The position numbers and the translations under genes were made by a program. The notes below the pieces were generated by a model. That model was not told the origin of the DNA. It searched no databases and saw only the letters and a list, made by a program, of their open reading frames with translations. A stretch of DNA of 64,000 bases from Acidobacteriota bacterium (lineage in GTDB: Bacteria > Acidobacteriota > Terriglobia > Terriglobales > Acidobacteriaceae). Of this stretch, positions 35,923 to 45,895 are shown piece by piece. Position 1 is the first letter of the stretch, and the number at the start of each line of letters is the position of its first letter. The DNA lies in the NCBI GenBank assembly GCA_003225495.1, contig QIAJ01000128.1, forward strand, positions 10,674-74,673, given 5' to 3'.

Positions 35923-36720
35923 TTGATTGGGCATCCCGCTCCTCCTTACGGGGAGTTCGAAGTAGTAGTCATGATCGCGGTTGTGACCGAAGAGATGCAT
36001 GGGTCGGACTGAATTCCTGACCTGAAAAACGATTACGAGCGGGCCTGGGTTGGGACGGCGCAAACCATCCACGAGAGCGAAATGGCGCACTCTTCGGAGT
36101 GCACGGACTCGTACGCTCAAAAAGAGCTTGACGGCGCCGACATTGTTAGAGATGCGATGTTACGCCAACAACGACGCAGGTAACCACAAGTACCCAGCCG
36201 TGGTCAGAATCCCTTGCGATCCGATTCTTTTTGCCAGTTGTCGGTCTTTCAAAACTTGCAATCGGTATTATCCCGACTCGCGGATTGCCGCACGCCGCAG
36301 GGCGCTCCCAACACCATCACATTCAGCAATTCCCCAATGGACGGCGAGCCGCCCTGCGCGGAGCCCGGCGCGGAGACTGAATCCCTTCCTCCGGCCCAAC
36401 CGGTTCTGGCGAAGGAGGTCAAGTTCGAGCCAGCGGAAACCCAATATTAGGAGAAATTTTCCTTCCCTTGGAGTCGCCCCCATTTGTTAAAGTTCGGGAT
36501 TCTCTACTAGTTTGGCAGAGATTTACTCGAGTAGTTGGTGCTAACGCTGATTTCGCCATTTGACAACCTACGTACATAATTCCGCTCAGTTGTGATGAAG
36601 TACGCGCTTCCTCGCTCGATAATTCCATGTTGGACACGTCCAGGGCCAGAGAACATGAATATCGACATCGCTGGCTGTTCCCTTTAGACTCTTTCTCCAA
36701 TCGGTGACATTGGTGAACAG
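35923..36720. other. Gap of about 800 bp without a recognisable gene
   Basis: ORFs in the track here have no recognisable domain and look like chance frames. The stretch follows the transposase remnant, consistent with IS-associated debris. The last bases form the leader of the VWFA-related gene. Confidence 0.4.
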
Positions 36721-37779
36721 ATGATTGGTCGGCTTCGAAGCAGCATTCTGATCGCGGCATGGGTATTCGTAGTGAGCGCCTCCTCGGTCTACGGGCAAGA
36801 CTCCGTGAACGGTGGGACAAGCCCGCGCGCCCCCGAAGAGACGGAATCTATTCCGATCTTCAGGGCAAGTACGCAACTGGTTCTAGTCGACGTTCTGGCT
36901 CTCGATCCTAAGAGTGGAATGCCCATCAACACGCTGCATCGCGATGACTTCCAACTTTCGGACGACGAGCATGCCGTTCCGCTGGCCGCGTTTGACAGCG
37001 GGGCGAGATACGACACGCGACCCGTGGCGCTCTGGCTGGTTGTCATCTGCAATTTGCCCGGTCATGGCCCGCATAGCACTCTCGCGTCCGGCTCGTTCGC
37101 CGGCAATGAGTCGCTGCTCCGTCCGGCGCTGGAGGATCTGGATAAGAACGATCGCGTGGGAGTGGCGCACTGGTGCGACGACGGAGTTGCTCAACTGGAT
37201 TTGCGGCCCACGAAGGACCGCGACGCGGCCATCACGACCTTGACTCAGGTCCTAAAGCCAGTGTCGAAAGACGTTGCCCGCGCTATCGACAACCGAAAGG
37301 GAGAACTCACGCTGCAACGGCTCGTCCGGTTGATCATCGAGGACGCTCACCAGTCGAACCCGCAGCCTCTCCCGGTGGTGGTCTTTCTCCACAGCGACCA
37401 CACGGGAATGCCGCTGTCAGAACTTAACCTGATCGCGAATGAATTTCTGGAGACATCCGGTATCACCTTTGGGATTAAAGACAAGGACGTGGACGAACCG
37501 TTCGAAGGAACGTTCCGCAACGGAGAGCAAGCGGCGGTACTGCACTATATGTGCGAAGCGATGGGCGGACAATACTACTCCGTGCCGAAAGGGATGTTCA
37601 GCGTGGCGCTGCAAAGTATCCTGTTGCAGCTTCACTTCCGTTACGAGCTTGGCTTCAAGCCTTCGGTACTCGACGGCAAAAGGCATAAATTGAAGGTAGA
37701 GTTTCAGGGCGCTGCCAGAGAGAAATACAAGTCGGTACGCTTGCGCTACCGGCAGGAATACATTCCCAGACAGAACTGA
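36721..37779 (+). CDS. VWFA-related acidobacterial protein
   Basis: A 352-residue protein with a signal peptide (ending near SSVYGQ) and the VWFA-related domain found in many copies in acidobacterial genomes (STQLVLVDVLALDPKSG near the start, then LHRDDFQLSDD). The central Rossmann-like part is present, but the MIDAS motif DxSxS is not recognisable (VVICNLPGHG at that point). It probably works in the periplasm in protein-protein contacts. The ATG has no strong SD. It faces the convergent metalloprotease gene. Confidence 0.82.
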   Translation: MIGRLRSSILIAAWVFVVSASSVYGQDSVNGGTSPRAPEETESIPIFRASTQLVLVDVLALDPKSGMPINTLHRDDFQLSDDEHAVPLAAFDSGARYDTRPVALWLVVICNLPGHGPHSTLASGSFAGNESLLRPALEDLDKNDRVGVAHWCDDGVAQLDLRPTKDRDAAITTLTQVLKPVSKDVARAIDNRKGELTLQRLVRLIIEDAHQSNPQPLPVVVFLHSDHTGMPLSELNLIANEFLETSGITFGIKDKDVDEPFEGTFRNGEQAAVLHYMCEAMGGQYYSVPKGMFSVALQSILLQLHFRYELGFKPSVLDGKRHKLKVEFQGAAREKYKSVRLRYRQEYIPRQN

Positions 37780-37858
37780 ACTCGCGCTAACTGCGGGTCA
37801 AGTAGTCGGCCAGTGACAGCGGGATGGCGAAGAAGAAGGCCGGCGTGAGTTCTGAACT

Positions 37859-39700
37859 CTATTGAATCTCGATCGAGACGAGGTCCCCATCTCCATCGGG
37901 GCGCTCCCGATAATTGATGGCGACGTTCTTGTTTTTCCAGTCGCAGGAAAATTGATCTGCCCCCATAACGATCGCGTGACTCGCGTCCCCCACGTGAAGT
38001 TTCAGCGACTTTGCGCCGACACTGACCGCGAGCAACGCTTCCGGGGATCCGGCGCAATCGACGCCCATCAGTTTTCCCTTGATAAACTTCACGGGCTTCG
38101 GCGCGGGTACGTTTGCCGGTTGGGTTGAGATCGGCGAGTCTGCGGCATCGTTTGTTCTGAGCGCAACTGTTGATTCGCGTGTTCGGAGCGGCACGCCTGA
38201 ATCGCGATTCTCGATCTGCATGGTATACGCCTGGGATTGCGCCTTATAGTTCTCCGCTTGCGCCAAGGCCTGATTGGCGCGCATGGACATCTCGCGATCA
38301 GCACTGCCGGCGAGGGTGCGGAATAACGCAATCGCCTCATCGCTTTTGCGATTTGTCATATACACATTCGCCAAGTTAAAGAGGTAGTGTTCATTTCTCG
38401 GAGACAGTACAATCGCTTTCTTGAGTGTTTCCAAGCCTTTTTCTGGTTCGCCGGAGACAGCCTGCGTGTATCCCAGCAGCGAAAAAGCGTCCGCCAGCGT
38501 TGGGTCGAGGTTGATCGCCGCCAGCAGCTCTTTTTTTATTTCCGCGGCGCGTGCGTCGTCGCCCGCGCGCTGCTGGCTCAGGAGCATAGCGTAGTAGTAA
38601 TGGACTCGCGGATCGGCAGTATTCAGTTGCGCGGCGCGGCGAAATTTTTCCGCCGCGTGTTCGAAATCGCGTAGCTGAAGATAGGCATAACCCGCTCCGC
38701 GCAAAGCGAAGGCGTTTTCCGGCTCTATTTTGAGTACGTCCTGAAACTCAGCAAGCGCCTGATCTTTGTGGTCGGGGGAGTGGGCGTGTATATCTGCCAA
38801 CGTGGCGCGTGCGTCGGTAACGCTCACAGGGGCTACCGTGAATTGCCCCGGTACAATCCCCACCGGGGTTGGTACGCGATAAAACATGTTCCTGCCGCTG
38901 GTAAAGTAACCGTACAGCGCCTTATCAAATTGCGCCGCGGACATTCCGAATGCTTCCTGGATGGCCTGCTCCACGGGCTTTTTCTGATTTTGCAGAGCAT
39001 CGAAATAAACGGCCAGCTTCGGAATAAGCTGATTGTCATAGAGATAATGCACCGCCAATCCGGACTCGGCATAAAATGTGGTTCGGCGGTCACCGGTTTC
39101 GTTATAAGTCTTGGAATGTTGCTGCACTCGAAACAGGTCCGCAACCTTCACCATTCCCAGTTGCTGCAGGATCTGAAAAGTCTGGTTCGGGATATTTCCG
39201 ACGCGAGCTTCCTTGTTGTCAACTTCGATATTCGAAAAGTACTCAGCAAAGCCTTCCTCGAACCACGGATCGAGGGGAGCCGACATAGTGCCATTCATCA
39301 ACTGATGCGCGTACTCGTGGAAGACAACCCTCCACGGGTCCTCGACCGACATATCGAGCATGATGAAGCTGCGATCCTGCCCACCCTGGAACAACCCCGC
39401 TAGTTCCGTGGGTTTTCCGTTGAACATCGGCGCGACTTGCCGCATTTCCTTGGTGCTCCGGAATGCGACGATTTGTAGAGGAACGGGTAAGTTTACGTGG
39501 GCGGTAGTCATCAATGCGCCGAACACCGCACGCATCTGTTCAAAATGCAGCGCAACATCGCGGCCGCGTTTTTCGCCGGCGTCGGTAATTACCGAGAAAT
39601 GCGGCGAGCGCACTTCGACCCATTGTGGATCAGCTGCGAAACTCAGACATGACAAAAGTGGCAGGGAAAAAAGCGCGATGCGGGCGAGAAGTGGGCGCAC
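37859..39700 (-). CDS. Secreted HEYAH zinc metallopeptidase-like protein with TPRs
   Basis: A 613-residue protein with a signal peptide (cleavage after LSFAA). An N-terminal peptidase-like domain (DUF1570/MA-type) contains VVFHEYAHQLMNG, the HExxH zinc site, and the third ligand candidate EEGFAEYFSN. Residues 290-470 hold TPR repeats (AFALRGAGYAYLQLRDFEHAAEKFRRA, DAFSLLGYTQAVSGEPEKGLETLKKA). A C-terminal beta domain follows. It is an acidobacterial-type protein, probably periplasmic; its substrate is unknown. The start is three bases from the stop of the upstream zinc-ribbon gene, so the two form an operon. Confidence 0.85.
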   Translation of the reverse strand: MRPLLARIALFSLPLLSCLSFAADPQWVEVRSPHFSVITDAGEKRGRDVALHFEQMRAVFGALMTTAHVNLPVPLQIVAFRSTKEMRQVAPMFNGKPTELAGLFQGGQDRSFIMLDMSVEDPWRVVFHEYAHQLMNGTMSAPLDPWFEEGFAEYFSNIEVDNKEARVGNIPNQTFQILQQLGMVKVADLFRVQQHSKTYNETGDRRTTFYAESGLAVHYLYDNQLIPKLAVYFDALQNQKKPVEQAIQEAFGMSAAQFDKALYGYFTSGRNMFYRVPTPVGIVPGQFTVAPVSVTDARATLADIHAHSPDHKDQALAEFQDVLKIEPENAFALRGAGYAYLQLRDFEHAAEKFRRAAQLNTADPRVHYYYAMLLSQQRAGDDARAAEIKKELLAAINLDPTLADAFSLLGYTQAVSGEPEKGLETLKKAIVLSPRNEHYLFNLANVYMTNRKSDEAIALFRTLAGSADREMSMRANQALAQAENYKAQSQAYTMQIENRDSGVPLRTRESTVALRTNDAADSPISTQPANVPAPKPVKFIKGKLMGVDCAGSPEALLAVSVGAKSLKLHVGDASHAIVMGADQFSCDWKNKNVAINYRERPDGDGDLVSIEIQ

Positions 39701-39703
39701 GAT

Positions 39704-40024
39704 TCACTCCGTGACCAAGCATCGTACCTTAGAACAGTGGGGTCTAGGAATAACTATGTTGGAGGTCGAGTTATATGATTGCCGTACAATGCTCGTACCA
39801 GACTTGGGTACCACTCGGGCTATGCACAGAGCGAGGCCACAAGCGACTCTCAGGGCAATCCAGAACCATTTCTCGATAACAATCGTAGGTTCCGCCTCAA
39901 CTGGAACGTCCATAATCCGAGCGTGAACATGCCCGCAGTTGCAGCAAATTGCAGCATGGCGAGGATTTGCGGTTCCGCAGTTGTTGCAGAAAACTACCTG
40001 GTTGGGAGTCTCCGTCGCACTCAT
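39704..40024 (-). CDS. Zinc-ribbon single-pass membrane protein
   Basis: A 106-residue protein with an N-terminal zinc ribbon (VFCNNCGTANPRHAAICCNCG) and one membrane helix near residues 50-70 (KWFWIALRVACGLALCIA). The C-terminal 30 residues look less natural, so the end may be frameshifted. It is immediately upstream of the HEYAH/TPR gene. Function unknown. Confidence 0.6.
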   Translation of the reverse strand: MSATETPNQVVFCNNCGTANPRHAAICCNCGHVHARIMDVPVEAEPTIVIEKWFWIALRVACGLALCIARVVPKSGTSIVRQSYNSTSNIVIPRPHCSKVRCLVTE

Positions 40025-40313
40025 CGCGTTTCCTGTCGCACTTTACGCTGAAGCGGGCGGAACGTCTAGTCAAGACAACTGGCGTAATCGGCGATTACAC
40101 CAACTGAGAGTACCCTCGCCGTTCCCACTCCCCGAGCCGTTTCCACGCGTTAACCAACTGGTAATCAGCCTGTTTACTAACTTGATAGAGATGCGAATTC
40201 TTCCCGCTAAGTTCTAACCCCCCAATCGGTTTGAACCCTCCTCTTCTTGCGCCAGTAAGACCAAAGGAGTGCGGACAACCTTCGTCGCGCATCCGGGGCA
40301 TATCTAAATCGGC

Positions 40314-40416
40314 ATCTCCGGATTGTTAGCGGCGGCCGGAAGGACACCGTTTCGGGGTGGGCACCTGTGTCCGATTTGATCCGCGTGCTGTGGCGAACTG
40401 ATTGCGCAGGCAGTGA
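40314..40416 (+). pseudogene. Excisionase relic with stop and frameshift
   Basis: The 3' end encodes VGTCVRFDPRAVAN, TGA, LRRQ, identical in protein to the end of the intact excisionase at 25908 apart from the Trp that became a stop. The DNA differs at most third positions, so this is a diverged homologue and not a recent copy. The piece before it (ISGLLAAAGRTPFR) is in another frame. It is nearer to the integrase than the intact gene. Confidence 0.7.
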
Positions 40417-40445
40417 GAGCCGTTGCACTTCTTTAAAACGGATTG

Positions 40446-41768
40446 TCAACTCCTCTTTGGTTGTTGTGCCAGGCGAGCCAATCCAGTGATGCCAAGGACA
40501 ATCGACACGACACCTAGGATATTGACCACGGGATCACCGACGTATCCAGGATCCAGGACGCCGCATTTGATGCAAAAGGTTCCTCCAGGTGGTATCAGCA
40601 AGCCTCCGATGAGTATCATCCAAGCCCACGCCAAATATGGGTACCACCAGAATCTGTCTTGACGTCTGATAATTGCGCGCAGGTTCGGCATGACCCCAAT
40701 GTGATCGGTGCTCGGGTTGGCGCTGGCGGTATTCACGCTCGTGTTACTCAGTAATGCGCGCAAGACATCCGGCGAATAGCGACTCCCAAAGCGACTGACG
40801 CCCCGCGACTGCAAGATCAGCGCCGCTCCGGTGACAATAGGAGAGGCCCCGGAAGTGCCTCCGAAAGTGGACGTATAGAGATTGGTGGCAGTGCCGGTCC
40901 ATCCATCGCCGCTGGTGTCTATATTCTGGCCCCAAGCGTAGCAATCAATGCGACTGCCATAGTTCGAGAACGAAAGTCTCTGGTGCGGCACGGTAGAGCT
41001 CGCAGCACCGACCATGATGGCGCCCGAGTCGTGAAAATCGGAGCTATTGCGATTCAGGATTTTCTTTCCGCTAACGTCCTGGAATGCATCCAGATCGACG
41101 GAGCCATTCGCCCCCGCCTCGACGACGATGATCCCCTGAGAAGTCGCAAACTGAATGGCATCGAAGACGGCTTGCTCGACCTCGACGGGAACAAACCCCG
41201 ACGCAGTGGAATAGCTGGTTTGCGCTTCCAGCAGCAACACGTCGCCATAGCTCATTGCGCCCACCGCGCTCAGGATGGCCTCAGCCGTGTTATAAGTGGC
41301 TGCCGTACGCCACTGCGACACGACCCGCGGGATAGCCCTAGGGGCGATACCGATACCACCCAGCGTGTTGTCAACTGCTACTACTTCACCAAGCACCGCA
41401 GTACCATGGCCATGGTAAGCCCGGCTCACGCCTGAGACGATTGTGATGTTGGCGGCGGCGAGATCCTCGTGATTGAGAGTCCAGCCTTGCACGAGGTCGA
41501 CGAATCCGATTCCGCCTCCGTCGACGCGTCCCGATGCCCAGCGCGCGTCAATACCGGTCGGGGCTGCGTCCTGATAACCCTGATTTGCGTTGCGCGGGTC
41601 GTCTGATGGATCGACAGGCGGTGGCACGGGGCCGCCTTCAACGTATGCCGTCTCCACATTCGGACACGCACGGACGGTTCTGGCTACATTCTCAAGGTCC
41701 AGCCTTATCCCCTCGACGGGCGCATATTGCCCGCCAGAATGCCACGTCTCAACACTCTTGGGTGGCAT
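40446..41768 (-). CDS. Subtilisin-like serine protease (S8), N-terminally shortened
   Basis: A 440-residue S8 peptidase with a complete triad: Asp91 in GFVDLVQGW, His121 in YHGHGTAVLGE and a Ser near 305 in FGGTSGASPIVTGAA. Residues 1-75 resemble the end of a prodomain (PVEGIRLDLENVARTVRACPNVETAYVE). Near the C-terminus are hydrophobic stretches around LAWAWMILIGGLL and NILGVVSIVLGIT with a Cys pair. The frame upstream is closed by TGA, whereas another frame continues MAEVDMLARRG, so the true N-terminus with signal peptide may be lost or frameshifted. Exported protease by inference. Confidence 0.8.
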   Translation of the reverse strand: MPPKSVETWHSGGQYAPVEGIRLDLENVARTVRACPNVETAYVEGGPVPPPVDPSDDPRNANQGYQDAAPTGIDARWASGRVDGGGIGFVDLVQGWTLNHEDLAAANITIVSGVSRAYHGHGTAVLGEVVAVDNTLGGIGIAPRAIPRVVSQWRTAATYNTAEAILSAVGAMSYGDVLLLEAQTSYSTASGFVPVEVEQAVFDAIQFATSQGIIVVEAGANGSVDLDAFQDVSGKKILNRNSSDFHDSGAIMVGAASSTVPHQRLSFSNYGSRIDCYAWGQNIDTSGDGWTGTATNLYTSTFGGTSGASPIVTGAALILQSRGVSRFGSRYSPDVLRALLSNTSVNTASANPSTDHIGVMPNLRAIIRRQDRFWWYPYLAWAWMILIGGLLIPPGGTFCIKCGVLDPGYVGDPVVNILGVVSIVLGITGLARLAQQPKRS

Positions 41769-42030
41769 CGAGCCAGCCCCACGGCTGTATTCGGAGAAAA
41801 TTCAGCCTCTCCTCGCCAACATATCGACTTCGGCCATTGCATTCAAGCATCGGCGTGCCACGTTGCTATGCAGGCAACATTCGTAAGGGTCGATTCCGTC
41901 CGCATCCGAGGCATTGGCAGGCGCTGGCGAAAATGGCTGGAATAGTAGTTGGTTCTTCAAGTCGTACCCAAGTTCTTTAGTTGGTGTAATGGCAGTTTTT
42001 CACCAACTTGAGAATTGGGAGGGACCCGCG

Positions 42031-42954
42031 TCAATTGTGCTTGATGAATGTGCCGGGCTTGCCTGTCAGATCGTTGTACAGCGTTTCGATGAAGGCATCG
42101 GCAGAGATGAACTGGCCCGACCAGTCCTTCCATGCCGCCAGGACTTTCTCCTTTTTGAGCTGGTCGAGGGTCTTTCCCTGCTTTATACCTTGCTCGACCA
42201 CAGCCAGAGTTTCCTTGAGCATCTTCACGTAGGCGCGGACGTCGTCCAGATTCGAAATCGGACCGTGACCAGGGATAACTTTTACATCGGGAGGGAGCTT
42301 GGGGATGATCTCATCGAGAGCAACGATCAAGCCGCGCACGCTGCCGCCACCGCCGAGGTCGATGAAAGGGAAGCCGATCACCAGGAAGTCATCGCCCATG
42401 TGCACAACGTTGGACTTGGGGAAGAAGATGACACTGTCTCCGTCGGTGTGGCCTGCATGAAGATGCATAACCTGAATATCTTCTCCATTCAAATGGAGTG
42501 TAACGTTGTGGTCGAAGGTGAAGATAGGCAACGCGGCCTTGGGCTGAGGCTTCGCGGGAAACTCGATTGAGGCCAGATTACCGGCGATGCCGCCTTCCTC
42601 AAGGCGCTTGCGGACGTTGTCGTGGGCGATGATGGGCGCCTGTTTCTGGAAGAATTCGTTTGAGTCGGTATGGTCCCCGTGGTAGTGGGTGTTGATGATG
42701 AAGCGAATCGGCTTGTCCGTGATGCCTCTTAGGGCTGCTTGGATCTTCTCGGCCAAGGGAGCGTACTGGTCGTCCACGACGACGATTCCATCTTCTCCCA
42801 CGGAAGCACCGATGTTGCCGCCTTCACCCTCTAGCATGTAGACATTGCCGGCGACCTTGGTGACCTTGATCTGAACTTTGCTGAAGTCCTGATCCTGGGC
42901 TGAAGAGAACGCGGCGGCCAGCACGGCGGCGAGGAGAAGTCCGGGCTTCGACAT
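42031..42954 (-). CDS. Secreted metallo-beta-lactamase fold hydrolase
   Basis: A 307-residue MBL-fold enzyme with a signal peptide (LLLAAVLAAAFSSAQ). The metal site is NTHYHGDHTD, followed by HAGHTDGDSVIFF, HMGDDF and IPGHGP, so a dinuclear zinc centre is expected. It resembles the quinoprotein-associated/SoxH-like and B-type MBL hydrolases found in acidobacteria; true beta-lactamase activity cannot be claimed. ATG 42954 was chosen because it starts the signal peptide; the track start is 54 codons too long. It is followed upstream by the kinase gene on the same strand, 70 bp away. Confidence 0.85.
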   Translation of the reverse strand: MSKPGLLLAAVLAAAFSSAQDQDFSKVQIKVTKVAGNVYMLEGEGGNIGASVGEDGIVVVDDQYAPLAEKIQAALRGITDKPIRFIINTHYHGDHTDSNEFFQKQAPIIAHDNVRKRLEEGGIAGNLASIEFPAKPQPKAALPIFTFDHNVTLHLNGEDIQVMHLHAGHTDGDSVIFFPKSNVVHMGDDFLVIGFPFIDLGGGGSVRGLIVALDEIIPKLPPDVKVIPGHGPISNLDDVRAYVKMLKETLAVVEQGIKQGKTLDQLKKEKVLAAWKDWSGQFISADAFIETLYNDLTGKPGTFIKHN

Positions 42955-43024
42955 GAGTGCTTCACTCCGGGGAAAGAAATTGTGCGGGCATTGTACTGCC
43001 GCGGACTTGGACGATCCAAGCCAG

Positions 43025-45895
43025 TTACGGGATCGGAATGCGGTAGATATTCCGGTGTGGCACCTCGCGGTCGGAGGCATATAGAAATTCGTCGGGACCC
43101 GGACGGGCCAGTTCATTGATTACTTTGACCCCACCCAATGCGGTTAAATCCTTTTCTGTCTTGATACCGGTCACAGGCAGTTTAGGAAAGCTCTCGCGAT
43201 GGGGCAACGGAATAACAAAGGTCTGGAAAGCACCGGAATGACCGCTGCCTCCTGGTAATCCGACATACATGGATTTTCCATCCAAGCTCCATCGCACAAT
43301 GCACAGGCCCTGACATAAGAGCTTCGTGGAGCCATCTTCGATGCTGTACGCCACCACGGCGCGGGTCAATTCCGCACCCCCGACAGGCACCTGGACTACC
43401 ACCCACCTGCCGTCGGCTGAAACGGTCTGCAGAAAAATTACGGGATCGGGCATCACTTTCTTGCGTTCTCCACCGTCCAGCGGACGACGGTAAAGATAGG
43501 TGTGACCATTTTCCTCCGCCTGAAAAAAGACCTGACTCTCAGGTCCGAAAAGCGGCCGACTCTCAGGCGAATTGGACCCTAAGCGCCGCGGCGAGGAGCG
43601 GCGGTCGAGTGCGGCGGTCCACAGATGGAGTTCACCATGCGCATCCCAGGAATCGAAGACGATTTGTTTGCCGTCGGCTGAGACGTCAAACGATTGGATG
43701 AAAATCCCCGGCACGGGCCGGTCAATTTGTCCGGAAGGCAGATCCGCCGACCACAATTCCTCGGCGTCCTTGGGATCATGGCGCCCCAAGAAATACAGTT
43801 TCTTGCCATCCGGCGAAAAGATTGCCCGTGAATTTCCCTGGTCCATCGGCAGACGTGCCGAGCCTTCGAATGGCACTTGCCGGTCGCCGGTTTTGTCGTG
43901 CACCCAGACAGTACCTGTGGGGAGGCCTACCGAAGTCAACAACGACCGTCCGTCCGGCGCGACCGCGATGCCTTCCTGATCCGTGGGTGCAAAGGTAAGT
44001 TGCTCCGGCTCTCCTTCAGGGAACCTCTGACGCCAGAGGTGAAAACCAGACTTCCAATTGGTGGCGCTGAAAAACATCCAGTTGCCATCAGGGGACCAGC
44101 CCCCGTAACTGCAAACGTAACCCGGGGGACCCGCAACTCTGACCGGGGTGCTGCCATCAAACGGAACTAAGCGGCAGGGCATATCGCCGCCAAGTCCCAT
44201 CTCGGATGCGATCAGGACCCACTTATGATCGGGCGAAAGGTAGGAGTGGTGTGCCATGCCCTGATATTGGGCGGGGACGTAAATGTCGCGCTTCTCCGCG
44301 CGGCTCTCGGTCGCGGTCACGACTGCCATGTGAACGCCACTCTTGATCTCCGAGAAAAGAATATGCCGATCGTCTTCCCAGGTAAGCCCAGAAGCATTGG
44401 GTAACATCAACTGGGCTTTGCCGCCCAGCACGGGTACAACCCAGGTATCCCAGGTGGGCACCACCGAGTAAGCAATACGCGAGCCATCGGGCGAAAACAC
44501 GGGAGTTGCCTTGATGGCCCCGTCGTGGGTCAGTTGAACCGGTTCACCTTGTGGGAGCAGCTTGAGATAGAGGTCCCCAGTGGTGACGAAGGTGTCCGGG
44601 CCGCGCAGAAATGCGAGCATTCGTCCGTCCGGCGACAAGGCCGGAGACACGGCTGAATCGGGGAAGTTCGTTACCTGTTCCCACTCCTGCGCTGGGTGCG
44701 CGCCGGTCTGGCCGCGGTAACGGATGTAGGCGGCAGCCATGGAGAGCGCAAGCAGCGCCGCGACGCCCCAGACCACGTAGCGACGCCTAGTTGAAGCGTT
44801 TCGTCTTGAGGGAGAGGGTCCACGGCCGCTAGCTCGGGAGCTGGGCACGTCGGAGATCGCTTCCAATGCGAAAGCCACATCGCGAACGGAGTGGAATCGT
44901 TCGTCAGGGTTTTTCTCCAGGCAGCGTTGCACCACTCGATCGAAGGCGGGCGGAACGGCGGGATTGGTTTCCGTCAAAGGCGTTGGATCGTGGTTCAATA
45001 TGGCATCGATCGTATCGGCTGTGGTCTCTCCCTGAAACGCTCTCTTACCCGAAAGCATTTCGTAGACGACCGCACCGGCCGCAAAGATGTCGGAGCGCTG
45101 GTCAACTGCCAGACCGCGCACTTGCTCTGGTGGCATGTATCCGATGGTGCCCATCATCACTCCGGCGGTCGTATCTTTTGTCAGGGTTCGCGCATGGGGA
45201 GAGGCGGCCTGCGAATCGACTAGTTTGGCCAAGCCGAAATCGAGAATCTTCAGGTGTCCATCTTTGGTCAGAAAAAGATTCTCGGGCTTGAGGTCGCGAT
45301 GGATAATGCCCTTATCGTGCGCGGCTGCCAGACCCCTGGCCATCTGCAAGGCGAGGTCCACAGCCCTGCGCATGGGCAGTGGTCCCCTCCTCAGACATTG
45401 CCGGAGAGTCTCACCCTCCAGTAGTTCCGATACAACGTAGGAGATGCCCTCTTCCGTTGTACCTACGTCATAGATGGCGAGAATATTGGGATGGTTAAGA
45501 GCCGCCGCCGCCCGGCCTTCCTGCTCGAAGCGACGCAAGCGTTCCGGATCTTCAGAAAAGAGGTGTGGCAGGACCTTAACCGCAACATCACGGCTAAGTC
45601 GTGGATCGTGGCCACGGTAGACCTCGCCCATTCCGCCTGCGCCCAGCAGCGATTGGACTTCGTAGTGTCCCAGCTTCGTTCCAGACGAGAGGGGAACGCG
45701 CGGCCTCGACGATTGCAAGAGGTTGGAGCAGGAGTTGTCGCCCGAGGAAAGCATCGAATCCACTTCCTGCCGCAATGAGTCTTCGCCGGAACAAACGCGG
45801 TCAAGGAATTCGGCACGCTGTTCGGTGGGAAGCTCTAGAGCCTCGTAGAGCACGCCCTTCATCCTTTGCCAGCGCTCTGGAGTCATGCTGGTCAT
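43025..45895 (-). CDS. Membrane Ser/Thr protein kinase with PD40 propeller
   Basis: A 956-residue PASTA-less bacterial kinase. Residues 80-350 are the kinase domain: GAGGMGEVYRG, VAVKVLP, IIHRDLKPENLF, ILDFGLAKL, all catalytic residues present. One membrane helix follows near residues 375-395 (VVWGVAALLALSMAAAY). The C-terminal 550 residues are PD40/TolB-like blades (SPDGRMLAFLRG, FSPDGSRIAYSV, FSPDGKKLYFLG). The first 70 residues resemble the acidobacterial kinase N-terminus (PERWQRMKGVLYEALELP). It overlaps the end of the ECF sigma gene by four bases (ATGA), so the two are coupled. Confidence 0.92.
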   Translation of the reverse strand: MTSMTPERWQRMKGVLYEALELPTEQRAEFLDRVCSGEDSLRQEVDSMLSSGDNSCSNLLQSSRPRVPLSSGTKLGHYEVQSLLGAGGMGEVYRGHDPRLSRDVAVKVLPHLFSEDPERLRRFEQEGRAAAALNHPNILAIYDVGTTEEGISYVVSELLEGETLRQCLRRGPLPMRRAVDLALQMARGLAAAHDKGIIHRDLKPENLFLTKDGHLKILDFGLAKLVDSQAASPHARTLTKDTTAGVMMGTIGYMPPEQVRGLAVDQRSDIFAAGAVVYEMLSGKRAFQGETTADTIDAILNHDPTPLTETNPAVPPAFDRVVQRCLEKNPDERFHSVRDVAFALEAISDVPSSRASGRGPSPSRRNASTRRRYVVWGVAALLALSMAAAYIRYRGQTGAHPAQEWEQVTNFPDSAVSPALSPDGRMLAFLRGPDTFVTTGDLYLKLLPQGEPVQLTHDGAIKATPVFSPDGSRIAYSVVPTWDTWVVPVLGGKAQLMLPNASGLTWEDDRHILFSEIKSGVHMAVVTATESRAEKRDIYVPAQYQGMAHHSYLSPDHKWVLIASEMGLGGDMPCRLVPFDGSTPVRVAGPPGYVCSYGGWSPDGNWMFFSATNWKSGFHLWRQRFPEGEPEQLTFAPTDQEGIAVAPDGRSLLTSVGLPTGTVWVHDKTGDRQVPFEGSARLPMDQGNSRAIFSPDGKKLYFLGRHDPKDAEELWSADLPSGQIDRPVPGIFIQSFDVSADGKQIVFDSWDAHGELHLWTAALDRRSSPRRLGSNSPESRPLFGPESQVFFQAEENGHTYLYRRPLDGGERKKVMPDPVIFLQTVSADGRWVVVQVPVGGAELTRAVVAYSIEDGSTKLLCQGLCIVRWSLDGKSMYVGLPGGSGHSGAFQTFVIPLPHRESFPKLPVTGIKTEKDLTALGGVKVINELARPGPDEFLYASDREVPHRNIYRIPIP

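Noticed and set aside
36214-36450. 78-residue plus-strand ORF in the 800-bp gap
   Set aside because: No recognisable features; Pro-rich chance frame.
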